From Microbacterium pygmaeum (GTDB taxonomy: Bacteria; Actinomycetota; Actinomycetes; Actinomycetales; Microbacteriaceae), in NCBI RefSeq assembly GCF_900100885.1, contig NZ_LT629692.1, positions 2,728,001 through 2,792,000 on the forward strand: a stretch of DNA of 64,000 nt. Reading direction: 5' to 3'. A program made the position numbers and the translations under genes. The notes beneath the pieces are model-generated. The model did no database searches, was not told where the DNA came from, and saw nothing but the letters and a program-made list of their open reading frames with translations. The first letter of the stretch is position 1. Each line of letters begins with the position of its first letter. Shown one piece after another: positions 8,469 through 16,629 of this stretch.

Positions 8469-9163
8469 GCTCGGCTCTCTCGCGACGGATGCGCCGCGGC
8501 ACGGTGGGTCGAATGGAACGCCCGCAGATCGGCGGCCGATGTGCCCTCCAGCGTCGGCCAGACGGCATGGGCGCCAGCGCCCGCGATCGAGACCATCAGC
8601 GGGACGCCGATGACGGCGGCGCCGGATGCCACGGCCGAGCGGACCCCGGTCGGTGAGTCCTCGATCGCGACCGTGTCCTGCGCCGCGACCCCGAGCGCGG
8701 CACACGCCTGCAGGTAGGGGTCCGGGAAGGGCTTCGGTCGCGTGGCGTCGTCGCCGGCGATCACCACGTCGAACGCGTCGAAGTCGATGAGATCCACCAC
8801 GGTGTCGGCCATCCGGCGCAGCGACATGGTCACCAGGCCGGTCTTGATCCCGGCGTCTCGCAGCGAGCGCAGCAGGTCACGGGCACCCGGCCGGAAGGGC
8901 ACCCCGTCAGTGGCGAGCTGGCCCATCACCGCGTCGGTGAGATGGTCGACGATGTCGTGGATCGCCATCTGCACGCCTGCCTGCTGGAAGATGCGCGCCG
9001 AGTCCTCCAGACCCCGGCCGACCAGGCTCAGCGCCTGTTCGTGCGACCACGTACCGCCGAAGCGCTCCACCAGCGGCGTCTCGGCCGCCATCCAGTACGG
9101 TTCGGTGTCCACGAGCGTTCCGTCCATGTCCCACAGGACCGCCGCCAGGCTGCTCGAACTCAC
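8465..9163 (-). CDS. HAD-superfamily hydrolase, phosphoglucomutase-like subgroup
   Basis: 232-residue cytoplasmic phosphatase or mutase of the HAD family. Motif I is WDMDGTLVDTE (Asp nucleophile and acid/base near residues 11 and 13), motif II is TGLVTMS, the lysine of motif III is in ATRPKPFPDP, and motif IV is AIEDSPTGVRSA. The helical cap between motifs I and II is typical of the beta-phosphoglucomutase / phosphoglycolate phosphatase subgroup. Substrate cannot be told from sequence. Start is GTG with TAGGCT six bases upstream. Stop overlaps the trmI start. Confidence 0.87.
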   Translation of the reverse strand: MSSSSLAAVLWDMDGTLVDTEPYWMAAETPLVERFGGTWSHEQALSLVGRGLEDSARIFQQAGVQMAIHDIVDHLTDAVMGQLATDGVPFRPGARDLLRSLRDAGIKTGLVTMSLRRMADTVVDLIDFDAFDVVIAGDDATRPKPFPDPYLQACAALGVAAQDTVAIEDSPTGVRSAVASGAAVIGVPLMVSIAGAGAHAVWPTLEGTSAADLRAFHSTHRAAAHPSRESRA

Positions 9164-9169
9164 TGACCC

Positions 9170-9175
9170 AGCCTA
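9170..9175 (-). promoter_or_regulatory. Leaderless -10 element of the HAD hydrolase gene
   Basis: TAGGCT six bases upstream of the GTG start at 9163. Confidence 0.5.
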
Positions 9176-9232
9176 GTCGCGGGGTTCGGGGCTCGCCGTC
9201 GTGGACGGGACCCGGCCGCAGCGCACGGAGCA

Positions 9233-9238
9233 TATTCT
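9233..9238 (+). promoter_or_regulatory. -10 element of the PAC2 gene
   Basis: TATTCT, about 35 bases before the GTG at 9273. The leader carries a small GCCCGC/GCGGGC hairpin and the AGAGGGGG ribosome-binding site. Confidence 0.4.
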
Positions 9239-9272
9239 GGATGCAGCCCGCACCGCGGGCAGAGGGGGTCGT

Positions 9273-10139
9273 GTGGACGGACTGGGTCGCAAGGTGCTCG
9301 TGGCAGCGTTCGACGGATGGAATGACGCCGGCGAGGCCGCATCCGCCGCCGTGTCGCATCTGCGCGAGGCGGGGTCGTACGAACCGGTCTTCTCCGTCGA
9401 CCCCGAACTGTACTTCGATTACCAGTACACGCGCCCCCAGATGGTGGCCGATGCCGACGGGCGGCGCTCGCTGCGCTGGCCGGAGGCGACGATCCTCAAG
9501 CCCGCCGCTCCGATCGGCGACACGCAGCTGTGGCTGCTGACCGGAGTGGAACCCGCGCGCGCCTGGCAGGCCTTCTCGTCCGAACTGGTCGACGTGGCTC
9601 TCCGCGAGGACATCTCGGGATTCGTCTCGCTCGGGTCGATGATGTCGGACGTGCCGCACACCCGGCCGATCTCGGTGTTCGCCGGGAGCGACAGCGAGCA
9701 CCTGCGGACGACGCTCGATCTCGAGCGCAGCACCTACGAAGGACCGGTCGGCATCCTGAGCGTGCTCTCGCACGCGATCGAGACGGCGGGCATCCCCTCC
9801 GCGGGCCTCTGGGCCAGCGTTCCGCACTACGTCGCCGGGCACACCCCGTCGCCGAAGGCGACCCTGGCGCTCCTGGACCGGCTGGCGGAGCTCACCGGCG
9901 CCGACGTGCCCCGCGGCGAACTCGGCACGGAGGCCGTCGCCTGGGAGGCCTCCATCGACGCGGCCGCGGCCGACGACGAGGAGATGACGGAGTACATCAA
10001 GCAGCTTGAGCGCACCCGCGACACCTGGGACTCGCCCGAGGCGTCCGGGGACGCGATCGCCCAGGAGTTCGAACGGTATCTCCGCCGCGGCGGCGACGGG
10101 CCGAGCAAGCCCGGCCGCGACGACCCGCGCCGCTCGTAG
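9273..10139 (+). CDS. PAC2 (proteasome assembly chaperone-like) family protein
   Basis: 288-residue cytoplasmic protein of the PAC2 family, which folds like eukaryotic proteasome assembly chaperone 2; the bacterial members have no settled function. Recognisable features are LVAAFDGWNDAGEAAS at the N-terminus, the central VSLGSMMSDVPHTRP stretch and the GLWASVPHYVAGHTPSPKAT segment, followed by an acidic helical tail (DDEEMTEYIKQLERTRD). The GTG at 9273 is chosen over an upstream ATG at 9201 because AGAGGGGG lies five bases before it and homology begins there. It sits next to the pafBC/trmI block, although no proteasome genes are present. Confidence 0.85.
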   Translation: MDGLGRKVLVAAFDGWNDAGEAASAAVSHLREAGSYEPVFSVDPELYFDYQYTRPQMVADADGRRSLRWPEATILKPAAPIGDTQLWLLTGVEPARAWQAFSSELVDVALREDISGFVSLGSMMSDVPHTRPISVFAGSDSEHLRTTLDLERSTYEGPVGILSVLSHAIETAGIPSAGLWASVPHYVAGHTPSPKATLALLDRLAELTGADVPRGELGTEAVAWEASIDAAAADDEEMTEYIKQLERTRDTWDSPEASGDAIAQEFERYLRRGGDGPSKPGRDDPRRS

Positions 10140-10143
10140 CCGA

Positions 10144-10971
10144 TCAGTACGCCTGGATGACGCCGGCGCTCAGCAGCACCAGCAGCAGCGAACCCAGCGC
10201 GACGCGGTACACCACGAACGGCAGGAAGCTGTGCTTGGAGATCCAGCTCATGAAGAACGCGATCACCGCCAGCGCGACGCCGAACGCGACCACCGTCGCG
10301 ACCGCCGTTTCCGCGAGGCCGAACAGGGCCGGCTCGTTCCAGCTCTTGAACAGCTGGTAGAAGCCGCTGCCGAAGACCGCAGGAATCGCGAGGAGGAAGG
10401 CGTAGCGGGCCGCGGCGGCGCGTTCGAAGCCCATGAACAGCCCCGCGGTGATCGTGCCGCCGGAGCGTGAGACGCCGGGGATCAGCGCGAGCGACTGCGC
10501 GAGCCCGTAGACGATGCCCTGCGGGACGTTGATGTCGTTGAGCTTGCGCTTCTTCGCTCCGACGTGATCGGCGATGCCCAGCAGGACTCCGAAGAGGATG
10601 AGCATGCCGGCGATCAGCCACAGCGAGCGGAACGTCGTCTCGATCTGGTCCTGGAACAGCAGCCCCAGCACCACGATCGGGATGCTGCCGATGATGATCA
10701 GCCAGCCCATCTTCGCGTCCGGGTCGTTGCGCGGGATCCTGCCCACCAGCGCCTGGAACCAGCGGGAGATGATGCGGACGATGTCCCGCCAGAAGAAGAC
10801 CACCACCGCCGCCTCGGTCCCGATCTGGGTGATCGCGGTGAACGCGGCACCCGGATCCTGGGCACTGGGCAGGAACTCGCCGACGATACGCAGGTGCGCG
10901 CTGGATGAGATCGGCAGGAACTCGGTGAGTCCCTGGATGAATCCGAGGAAGATCGCCTCCAGGAAGAGCAT
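10144..10971 (-). CDS. uppP: Undecaprenyl-diphosphatase UppP (BacA)
   Basis: 275-residue integral membrane phosphatase that recycles undecaprenyl diphosphate to the monophosphate carrier for peptidoglycan synthesis; also a bacitracin-resistance determinant. Family motifs are FIQGLTEFLPISSSAHL near the N-terminus (catalytic Glu and SSSAH), and PGVSRSGGT near residues 172-180. About eight hydrophobic segments are seen. A Shine-Dalgarno (GAAAGG) lies close before the ATG. It is convergent with the PAC2 gene, separated by four bases. Confidence 0.95.
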   Translation of the reverse strand: MLFLEAIFLGFIQGLTEFLPISSSAHLRIVGEFLPSAQDPGAAFTAITQIGTEAAVVVFFWRDIVRIISRWFQALVGRIPRNDPDAKMGWLIIIGSIPIVVLGLLFQDQIETTFRSLWLIAGMLILFGVLLGIADHVGAKKRKLNDINVPQGIVYGLAQSLALIPGVSRSGGTITAGLFMGFERAAAARYAFLLAIPAVFGSGFYQLFKSWNEPALFGLAETAVATVVAFGVALAVIAFFMSWISKHSFLPFVVYRVALGSLLLVLLSAGVIQAY

Positions 10972-11001
10972 GGGGGCCTTTCGTAGCGTGGGGAAACGAG
11001 G

Positions 11002-12300
11002 TCAGTAGGTGCGAAGCAGGTCGGTGAGCACGCGCTGGCCGAAGACCAGGGCCTCCACCGGTACGCGCTCGTCGACGCCGTGGAACATGCCCGTGAAGTC
11101 CAGGTCCTCCGGCAGGCGAAGTGGCGCGAAGCCGTAGCCGGTGATGCCCAGCCCGGCGAGGGCCTTGTTGTCGGTCCCCCCGCCCATCAGGTACGGGATC
11201 ACCGGGACGCCGGGGTCCTCGCGATCGAGTGCGGCGACCATCGCGTCCACGAGATCCCCCTCGAAGGGCACCTCCAGGCCGATGTCGCGGACGACGATCT
11301 CGATCTCGACGTCGTCGCCGATGATCCGGCGGATGTCCTCGAGCGCGGCGTCCTCGGCGCCCGGGAGCGTGCGCACGTCGATGAGCGCCTCCGCTGCATC
11401 CGGGATCACGTTGTGCTTGTAGCCGGCGGTCAGCCCGGTGGGATTGGAGGTGGTCCGCAGCGTCGAGCGGATGAAGCCCTCGGCGGGACCCGTCGTCCGC
11501 GCCAGATCGTCGGGATCGGCGTCGGAGCCGCTGAGCTCGGCCAGTCCGGCGAGCATCGCCTCAGTGGTCGCGGTCAGCCGGATCGGCCACTCGGTGCGTC
11601 CCAGCGCCGCGACCGCCTCGGCCAGGCGGGTCACCGCGTTGTCGGGGTGCACGCGGCTGCCGTGCCCGGCACGGCCCCGTGCGCGCAGCCGGATCCAGAT
11701 CAGCGCCTTCTCCCCCACCTGCAGCAGGTATGCGCGGCGGTCGCCGACCACGATCGAATATCCGCCGACCTCGCTGATCGCCTCGGTCGCACCCGCGAAC
11801 CACTCCGGACGATCCTGCACCACGAGGTGCGAGCCCTCCACACCGCCGTTCTCCTCGTCGGCGAAGAACACCAGGATGAGGTCGCGCTCGGGTCGCTCAC
11901 CGGCGCGGAGGATCTCCGCGACGGAGGTCAGGATCATGGCGTCCATGTCCTTCATATCCACGGCACCGCGGCCCCACAGCATCCCGTCCCTGATCTCACC
12001 CGCGAACGGATCGACCGACCAGTCCTGCGCCATCGCCGGAACCACATCCAGGTGTCCGTGCAGGACCAGTGCGGGCTTGTCGGCGTTGCGTCCCGCAACG
12101 CGCGCCATGACGTTGGTCCGGCGCGGGATCGGCTCGTAGAACTCCGGCTCGAGCCCCAGTTCGCGGAGGTAGTCCGCGACGTACTCGGCGGCCTCCCGCT
12201 CGCCGCGGGCGTCGCCGCCGCCGAAGTTCGAGGTGTCGAACCGGATCAGATCACGGGCGATCCGGACGACTTCCGGCAGCTCTGAATCGTGCGAGGGCAT
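11002..12300 (-). CDS. M20 family metallopeptidase (DapE/ArgE-like)
   Basis: 432-residue zinc-dependent cytoplasmic hydrolase. Metal-binding motifs are seen: LVLHGHLDVVP (His and Asp, about residues 79-89), WGRGAVDMKDMDA (bridging Asp) and FADEENGG (catalytic Glu-Glu); a dimerisation domain lies between about 190 and 300, and GGGTDNKALAG carries C-terminal conserved residues. Related mycobacterial proteins are annotated as DapE2; the true substrate (dipeptide, acylated amino acid or succinyl-diaminopimelate) is open. The ATG at 12300 has TAGGTT six bases upstream; GAGGA immediately before the ATG is too close for a normal Shine-Dalgarno. Confidence 0.9.
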   Translation of the reverse strand: MPSHDSELPEVVRIARDLIRFDTSNFGGGDARGEREAAEYVADYLRELGLEPEFYEPIPRRTNVMARVAGRNADKPALVLHGHLDVVPAMAQDWSVDPFAGEIRDGMLWGRGAVDMKDMDAMILTSVAEILRAGERPERDLILVFFADEENGGVEGSHLVVQDRPEWFAGATEAISEVGGYSIVVGDRRAYLLQVGEKALIWIRLRARGRAGHGSRVHPDNAVTRLAEAVAALGRTEWPIRLTATTEAMLAGLAELSGSDADPDDLARTTGPAEGFIRSTLRTTSNPTGLTAGYKHNVIPDAAEALIDVRTLPGAEDAALEDIRRIIGDDVEIEIVVRDIGLEVPFEGDLVDAMVAALDREDPGVPVIPYLMGGGTDNKALAGLGITGYGFAPLRLPEDLDFTGMFHGVDERVPVEALVFGQRVLTDLLRTY

Positions 12301-12306
12301 TCCTCA

Positions 12307-12312
12307 AACCTA
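12307..12312 (-). promoter_or_regulatory. Leaderless -10 element of the M20 peptidase gene
   Basis: TAGGTT six bases upstream of the ATG at 12300. Confidence 0.45.
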
Positions 12313-12357
12313 CCCGGCCGAGGTTGCCGTTTCGTTTCACGGGGTGGTCCCTGGAAC

Positions 12358-12388
12358 GACGAAAGGGCCCCTTTCGGGACCCTTCGTC
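12358..12388 (-). terminator. Hairpin terminator after tRNA-Leu
   Basis: GACGAA/TTCGTC arms with an adjoining GGG/CCC stem, and an alternative inner GAAAG/CTTTC pairing. It lies just past the 3' end of tRNA-Leu and before the leftward M20 gene. Confidence 0.6.
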
Positions 12389-12394
12389 TCTGTG

Positions 12395-12479
12395 TGCGCG
12401 AGGGGGGACTTGAACCCCCACGCCCTATACGGGCACTAGCACCTCAAGCTAGCGCGTCTACCTATTCCGCCACCCGCGC
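12395..12479 (-). tRNA. tRNA-Leu (anticodon GAG)
   Basis: 85-nt class II tRNA. The acceptor stem is GCGCGGG with CTCGCGC (one G-U pair) and the discriminator is A. The anticodon stem CTAGC/GCTAG encloses the loop TTGAGGT, giving anticodon GAG, which reads CTC and CTT leucine codons. A long variable arm (GCCCGTATAGGGC region) and the T-arm GGGGGTTCAAGTCCCCC are seen. CCA is not encoded. Confidence 0.95.
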
Positions 12480-12549
12480 ATGGGTGTGGGTTGTCGCCAA
12501 CCGAAGATCGACATTATCACGTTCACCGCCTCGCACAGAATCGTGGCGA

Positions 12550-13632
12550 CTACCCGACCGAGACGCCGAACACCCATCCGAGCACGTAGGTGACCGCGGC
12601 TGCGCCGTAGCCGATCAGCAGCTGACGCAGCGCCCGACGAAGCGGCGGACCGCCGGAGAGCAGGCCCACCATCGCGCCGGTGGCCATGAGCGCCATGCCC
12701 ACGAGGAGGAGCGCCGTCACCACCGCCGCGAGCCCGGAGAGCCCGAAGATCCAGGGCAGGACGGGGATTATCGCACCCGACGCGAAGAACAGGAAGCTCG
12801 AGAGGGCTGCGCTCCACGCGCTGCCCACGACGTCGTCCTCGGCGGCGCGATCGGCGCTGCGCGGGACCGGCGCCGCCCCGCCCTGCGCGGCGGTCACGAC
12901 GAGCCGTGCGCGTTCGAGGGCCTCGGGCTGGGGCATCCCTCTCGTCCGATACACGAGGGCGAGTTCGTTGGCATCGAGATCGAGGTGCGGCAGGGCATCG
13001 TCCGCGTAGTCGTTGGGCTCGGTCGCCTCCAGCAGCTCGCGCTGCGAGCGGACCGAGACGAATTCTCCGGCGCCCATCGACAGGGCGCCGGCCAGCAGCC
13101 CCGCGATCCCGCTGAAGAGGACGAACTGCGGCGCCACGCCGGTCGCGCCGATGCCCAGGATGAGGGCCAGGTTCGACACCAGCCCGTCATTGGCGCCGAA
13201 GACCGCCGCCCGGAAGGTGCCGGACAGTCGCCGGCGACCGCGCGCGGCCAGCCCGCGGACGACCTCGTGGTGGATCTTCTCGTCGGCGGCCATGGCGGGC
13301 GTCGCGAAGGGATCGCTCTCGTAGGGCGAGCGCGCCTCGGCGTTCTGCGCGAGCGCCAGGACGAAGATCGAGCCGAAGCGGCGCGCCATCCACGCCAGCA
13401 CCACGGTGCCGGCGTCCGGTCGGGGAAGCCGCGCGGGCTCGCCGCCGAGCAGATGCAGCCAGTGCGCCTCGTGGCGGCCTTCCGCGTCGGCGAGCGCGGT
13501 CAGGATCTCCCGCTCCTCCCCCTCGCGGCGGGCGGCGAGCTGCCGGTAGACGCGCGCCTCGGCGCGCTCGTTGACCAGGTATCGCTCCCAGCGTCGCCGG
13601 TCGCGGGCGGTGGGCTGTGCGGGCGCGGTCAC
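12550..13632 (-). CDS. VIT1/CCC1-family Fe2+/Mn2+ transporter with ferritin-like N-domain
   Basis: 360-residue membrane protein. The N-terminal 130 residues are a helical ferritin-like (erythrin/rubrerythrin-type) domain with Glu/His-rich helices (LVNERAEARVYRQLA, EGRHEAHWLHLL, ADEKIHHEVV). The C-terminal part is the VIT1/CCC1 fold with FGANDGLVSNLALILGI, SMGAGEFVSVRSQREL and three further hydrophobic segments. Proteins of this architecture move Fe2+ or Mn2+ out of the cytoplasm; direction and metal are inferred. Start is GTG with a good Shine-Dalgarno (TGGAGG). The 158 bases upstream hold the end region of the helicase transcript. Confidence 0.87.
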   Translation of the reverse strand: MTAPAQPTARDRRRWERYLVNERAEARVYRQLAARREGEEREILTALADAEGRHEAHWLHLLGGEPARLPRPDAGTVVLAWMARRFGSIFVLALAQNAEARSPYESDPFATPAMAADEKIHHEVVRGLAARGRRRLSGTFRAAVFGANDGLVSNLALILGIGATGVAPQFVLFSGIAGLLAGALSMGAGEFVSVRSQRELLEATEPNDYADDALPHLDLDANELALVYRTRGMPQPEALERARLVVTAAQGGAAPVPRSADRAAEDDVVGSAWSAALSSFLFFASGAIIPVLPWIFGLSGLAAVVTALLLVGMALMATGAMVGLLSGGPPLRRALRQLLIGYGAAAVTYVLGWVFGVSVG

Positions 13633-13739
13633 GCGTGCCTCCAGGACGTCGATGCGGAACCCGTCAACGGTATCCGCGGCGCGCCGCGGGCACGCCGCCC
13701 GGGCTCGGGATTGTCAGCATTTCGGGCCTCCGAACCGCA

Positions 13740-13781
13740 CCCTCCGGTCCGAGCGACGGAGCGCCGCTTGAGGACGGAGGG
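13740..13781 (-). terminator. Possible hairpin terminator after SF2 helicase
   Basis: CCCTCC-G-GTCC pairs with GGAC-GGAGGG with one bulged base and a GC-rich loop, ten bases past the helicase stop. There is no T-tract, so this is tentative. Confidence 0.35.
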
Positions 13782-13791
13782 CTGCGCCGAC

Positions 13792-15669
13792 CTAGGAACG
13801 CACCCGCGCGCGCAGCACGTCGATGCGGGACTGCAGCTGGGCGACGGTCGCGTGCGAGACCGCAGGACCGCCGCAGATGCGCCGCAGCTCGGCGTGCACG
13901 AGCCCGTGCGCCTCACCGGTCTGGCGCGCGTAGAGCCCGACCAGGCTGTTCAGCAGCTGACGCTGCTCCTTGAGGGTGCGGTGCAGCGCCTGCGGCAGCG
14001 CCGGTTCGACGTCTCCGGTCGCGTTCTGGGCCTCCCGAGTCTCGCGCGCAGTCCGGTGCCGGCTCTGCTTGACCTGACGCTGCATGAGGAGCTCGTGCAC
14101 GTGCTCCGGCTCGAGGAGGCCGGGCAGGCCGAGGAACTCCTCCTCCTCGGGTGTGCCGGGAACGGCGAGCTGTCCGAACTCCTGGCCGTCGAACAGCACC
14201 CGGTCGAAGTGGGCGACCGAGCCGAGCGCCTGATAGGTGAATTCCTGCGTGAGCGCGTCGAATGCCTTGTCCTCCCGCTCCGCGGCATCGATGAGATCCT
14301 CTTCGGCGTTCCACTCGTCGCCGTCGCTCTCGCGGTCCAGCGCGTGATCGCGCTGCCGCTCCAGCTCGTGCGCGAGCGCGAGCAGCTGCGGGACGTTCGG
14401 GAGGAACACGCTCGCGGTCTCACCGCGTCGCCGGGCGCGCACGAATCGGCCGATGGCCTGCGCGAAGAACAGCGGCGTCGAGGCCGAGGTCGCGTAGACG
14501 CCCACCACCAGCCGCGGAACGTCCACACCCTCGGACACCATGCGCACGGCGACCATCCACCGGCCGGTGCCGCTGGAGAATGCCTCGATGCGCGAGGACG
14601 ATTCCGCCTCGTCGGACAGGACGACGGTGGGCGCCTCGCCCGTGAGATCGTGGAGGATCGCGGCGTACGCCCGCGCCGCCGTCTGATCGGTGGCGATCAC
14701 GAGGCCGCCCGCGTCCGGCACCTGCTCGCGCACCTCGGTCAGCCGCCGATCGGCCGAGCGCAGCACCGCGGGGATCCAGTTCCCCTCGGGATCCAGCGCG
14801 GTGCGCCAGGCCTGCGACGTGACGTCCTTCGTGTTGTCCTGCCCGAGCTGGGCTTCCATCTCGTCGCCGGTCTTGGTGCGCCAGCGCATCTGCCCCGCGT
14901 ACACCAGGAACATCACGGGGCGCACGACACCGTCTTCCAGTGCCCGCCGGTAGCTGTAGTTGTAGTCGGTGCGCGAAAGGCGGATCCCGTGCTCGTCGGG
15001 GTGGTATTCGACGAACGGGATCGGAGCGGTGTCGCTGCGGAACGGCGTCCCCGACAGCAGCAGGCGACGCGTCGCCCGCGCATACGCCTCGCGGAGCGCG
15101 TCGCCCCAGCTCAGCGCGTCACCGCCGTGATGCACCTCGTCGAGGATCACGAGCGTGCGGGCGTCCATGATGAGGCGCTGATGGACGGATGCCTTGACCG
15201 CCACTTGCGCGTAGGTCACCGCGACGCCGTGGTACTGGCGTGCGGGCATCCCGTGCCGATTGCTGAACTCGGGATCCAGACGGATCGAGACGCGTGCCGC
15301 GGCGTCGGCCCACTGGGTCTTCAGGTGCTCGGTCGGGGCGACCACGACGATGCGCGTGATGATCCGCCGCCGCATGAGCTCACTGGCCAGTCGCAGCGCG
15401 AAGGTCGTCTTGCCGGCGCCCGGCGTCGCCGCGGCCAGGAAGTCGCGCGGCCCGCCGCCGACCCCGTCGGGCCCGTCCATGCCGAAGTAGAGATCCAGGG
15501 CATCGGCCTGCCACGCGCGCAGGCGCTGCGCGGTTCCCCACGGCGCGCGTGCCGGGTAGGACGGCGAGAGGTGCTCCGCGGCGAAGCTGCCGATGTGCGG
15601 CTCCTGCGAGGCGATGTCCGGGGAGGCGGTGCCCTGCGAGGCGGAATCCATCACGATCTCGTCGTTCAT
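13792..15669 (-). CDS. DEAD/DEAH-box superfamily 2 helicase
   Basis: 625-residue cytoplasmic SF2 ATPase of a type common in actinobacteria with no assigned role. Walker A is AATPGAGKTTFALRLASEL (near residue 80), the DEAH-type box is VILDEVHHGGD, motif III is LLLSGTPFRSD, and motif VI is QAIGRFVRARRRGE; the C-terminal 170 residues are charged and helical. The ATG at 15669 is chosen because GGAGGGGGTGG precedes it and the 19 codons further upstream look non-coding. A -10 (TATCGT) lies at 15704-15709. It is divergent from the SGNH hydrolase gene. Confidence 0.85.
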   Translation of the reverse strand: MNDEIVMDSASQGTASPDIASQEPHIGSFAAEHLSPSYPARAPWGTAQRLRAWQADALDLYFGMDGPDGVGGGPRDFLAAATPGAGKTTFALRLASELMRRRIITRIVVVAPTEHLKTQWADAAARVSIRLDPEFSNRHGMPARQYHGVAVTYAQVAVKASVHQRLIMDARTLVILDEVHHGGDALSWGDALREAYARATRRLLLSGTPFRSDTAPIPFVEYHPDEHGIRLSRTDYNYSYRRALEDGVVRPVMFLVYAGQMRWRTKTGDEMEAQLGQDNTKDVTSQAWRTALDPEGNWIPAVLRSADRRLTEVREQVPDAGGLVIATDQTAARAYAAILHDLTGEAPTVVLSDEAESSSRIEAFSSGTGRWMVAVRMVSEGVDVPRLVVGVYATSASTPLFFAQAIGRFVRARRRGETASVFLPNVPQLLALAHELERQRDHALDRESDGDEWNAEEDLIDAAEREDKAFDALTQEFTYQALGSVAHFDRVLFDGQEFGQLAVPGTPEEEEFLGLPGLLEPEHVHELLMQRQVKQSRHRTARETREAQNATGDVEPALPQALHRTLKEQRQLLNSLVGLYARQTGEAHGLVHAELRRICGGPAVSHATVAQLQSRIDVLRARVRS

Positions 15670-15703
15670 CCCACCCCCTCCGCCGTACGCACAACGAGGA
15701 CCA

Positions 15704-15709
15704 ACGATA
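15704..15709 (-). promoter_or_regulatory. -10 element of SF2 helicase gene
   Basis: TATCGT on the minus strand, predicting a leader of roughly 28 bases with a strong Shine-Dalgarno. Confidence 0.4.
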
Positions 15710-15736
15710 GACGAGCGATGCGACATCGCGGCGCGA

Positions 15737-15742
15737 TAGCCT
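15737..15742 (+). promoter_or_regulatory. -10 element of SGNH hydrolase gene
   Basis: TAGCCT; the start at 15771 would have a leader of about 22 bases with AAGGAAG. A closer ATG at 15747 is only four bases from the hexamer. Confidence 0.4.
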
Positions 15743-15770
15743 CGGGATGTTTCGATGCAAGGAAGATGCC

Positions 15771-16628
15771 ATGCCCGACTACGACGAGTCCCCCGCCGCC
15801 ACCACGAACATCGGTCCGCACCCGTGGCGGCGCTATGTCGCCCTCGGCGACTCCTTCACCGAGGGCATCGGCGACCCCGAGCCCGGGTCGCCCGGCGGTC
15901 ATCGCGGCTGGGCCGATCGCGTCGCCGAGGTGCTCTCCCAGCAGGTCGATGACTTCGCGTATGCCAACCTGGCGGTGCGCGGCAAGCTGATCGCCCAGAT
16001 CATCGCCGATCAGATCGAACCGGCACTGGCTCTCAAGCCCGACCTGATCACCTTCTCGGCGGGCGGGAACGACGTCATCCGCCCCGGCACCGATCCGGAC
16101 GAGATCGCGAGCCGCTTCGAGGACGCCGTGGTGCGCCTGACCGGCTCGGGGGCGACGATCGTCGTCTTCACCGGCATCGACACGAACTTCACCCCGGTGT
16201 TCCGGCCGTTCCGCGGCAAAGTCGCGATCTACAACGAGAACATCCGCGCGATCGCCGAACGCTACGACTGCATCGTCGCCGACCAGTGGGCGCTGAAGGA
16301 AGTGCAGGACATGCGGTTCTTCGACGTGGACCGACTGCACTACAACTCCCTCGGCCACCACGAGGTGGCCCGGATGGTGCTGCGCACGCTCAACGTCCCA
16401 AACGATCTGCAGGCGATGCAGCCCGATCCGCTGCCGACGACGACCTGGCGCACCGCGCGTGCCGGCGACTTCGTCTGGGCCCGCTCGCACTTCGTGCCGT
16501 GGGTGCTTCGCCGCGTGCGCCACGAGTCCTCCGGCGACAAGGTCACCGCGAAGCGCCCCGAACCGCTGCCGGTGATCACGCTGGCGCCGGGGAGGGATGC
16601 CGCGGCACCGCGCGGTGAGGGCGTCTAG
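15771..16628 (+). CDS. SGNH/GDSL-family lipase/esterase
   Basis: 285-residue hydrolase. Block I is YVALGDSFTEGIGDP (nucleophile Ser), block II Gly is in ANLAVRGKL, block III Asn is in FSAGGNDVI, and block V Asp/His is in DRLHYNSLGHHEVA: all four SGNH blocks are present. No signal peptide or membrane segment, so cytoplasmic action on small acyl esters is likely. The ATG at 15771 is chosen for the AAGGAAG ribosome-binding site; an in-frame ATG at 15747 is a less likely start. It ends one base before the convergent SpoU methyltransferase gene. Confidence 0.88.
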   Translation: MPDYDESPAATTNIGPHPWRRYVALGDSFTEGIGDPEPGSPGGHRGWADRVAEVLSQQVDDFAYANLAVRGKLIAQIIADQIEPALALKPDLITFSAGGNDVIRPGTDPDEIASRFEDAVVRLTGSGATIVVFTGIDTNFTPVFRPFRGKVAIYNENIRAIAERYDCIVADQWALKEVQDMRFFDVDRLHYNSLGHHEVARMVLRTLNVPNDLQAMQPDPLPTTTWRTARAGDFVWARSHFVPWVLRRVRHESSGDKVTAKRPEPLPVITLAPGRDAAAPRGEGV

Positions 16629-16629
16629 G

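Noticed and set aside
12395..12479. tRNA-Leu as attachment site of an integrated element
   Set aside because: No integrase gene or repeat of the tRNA 3' end found nearby; flanking genes are ordinary.
12289..15990. 1233-codon plus-strand reading frame across tRNA-Leu, the VIT gene and the helicase
   Set aside because: Overlaps a tRNA and two well-supported minus-strand genes; an antisense artefact of high GC.
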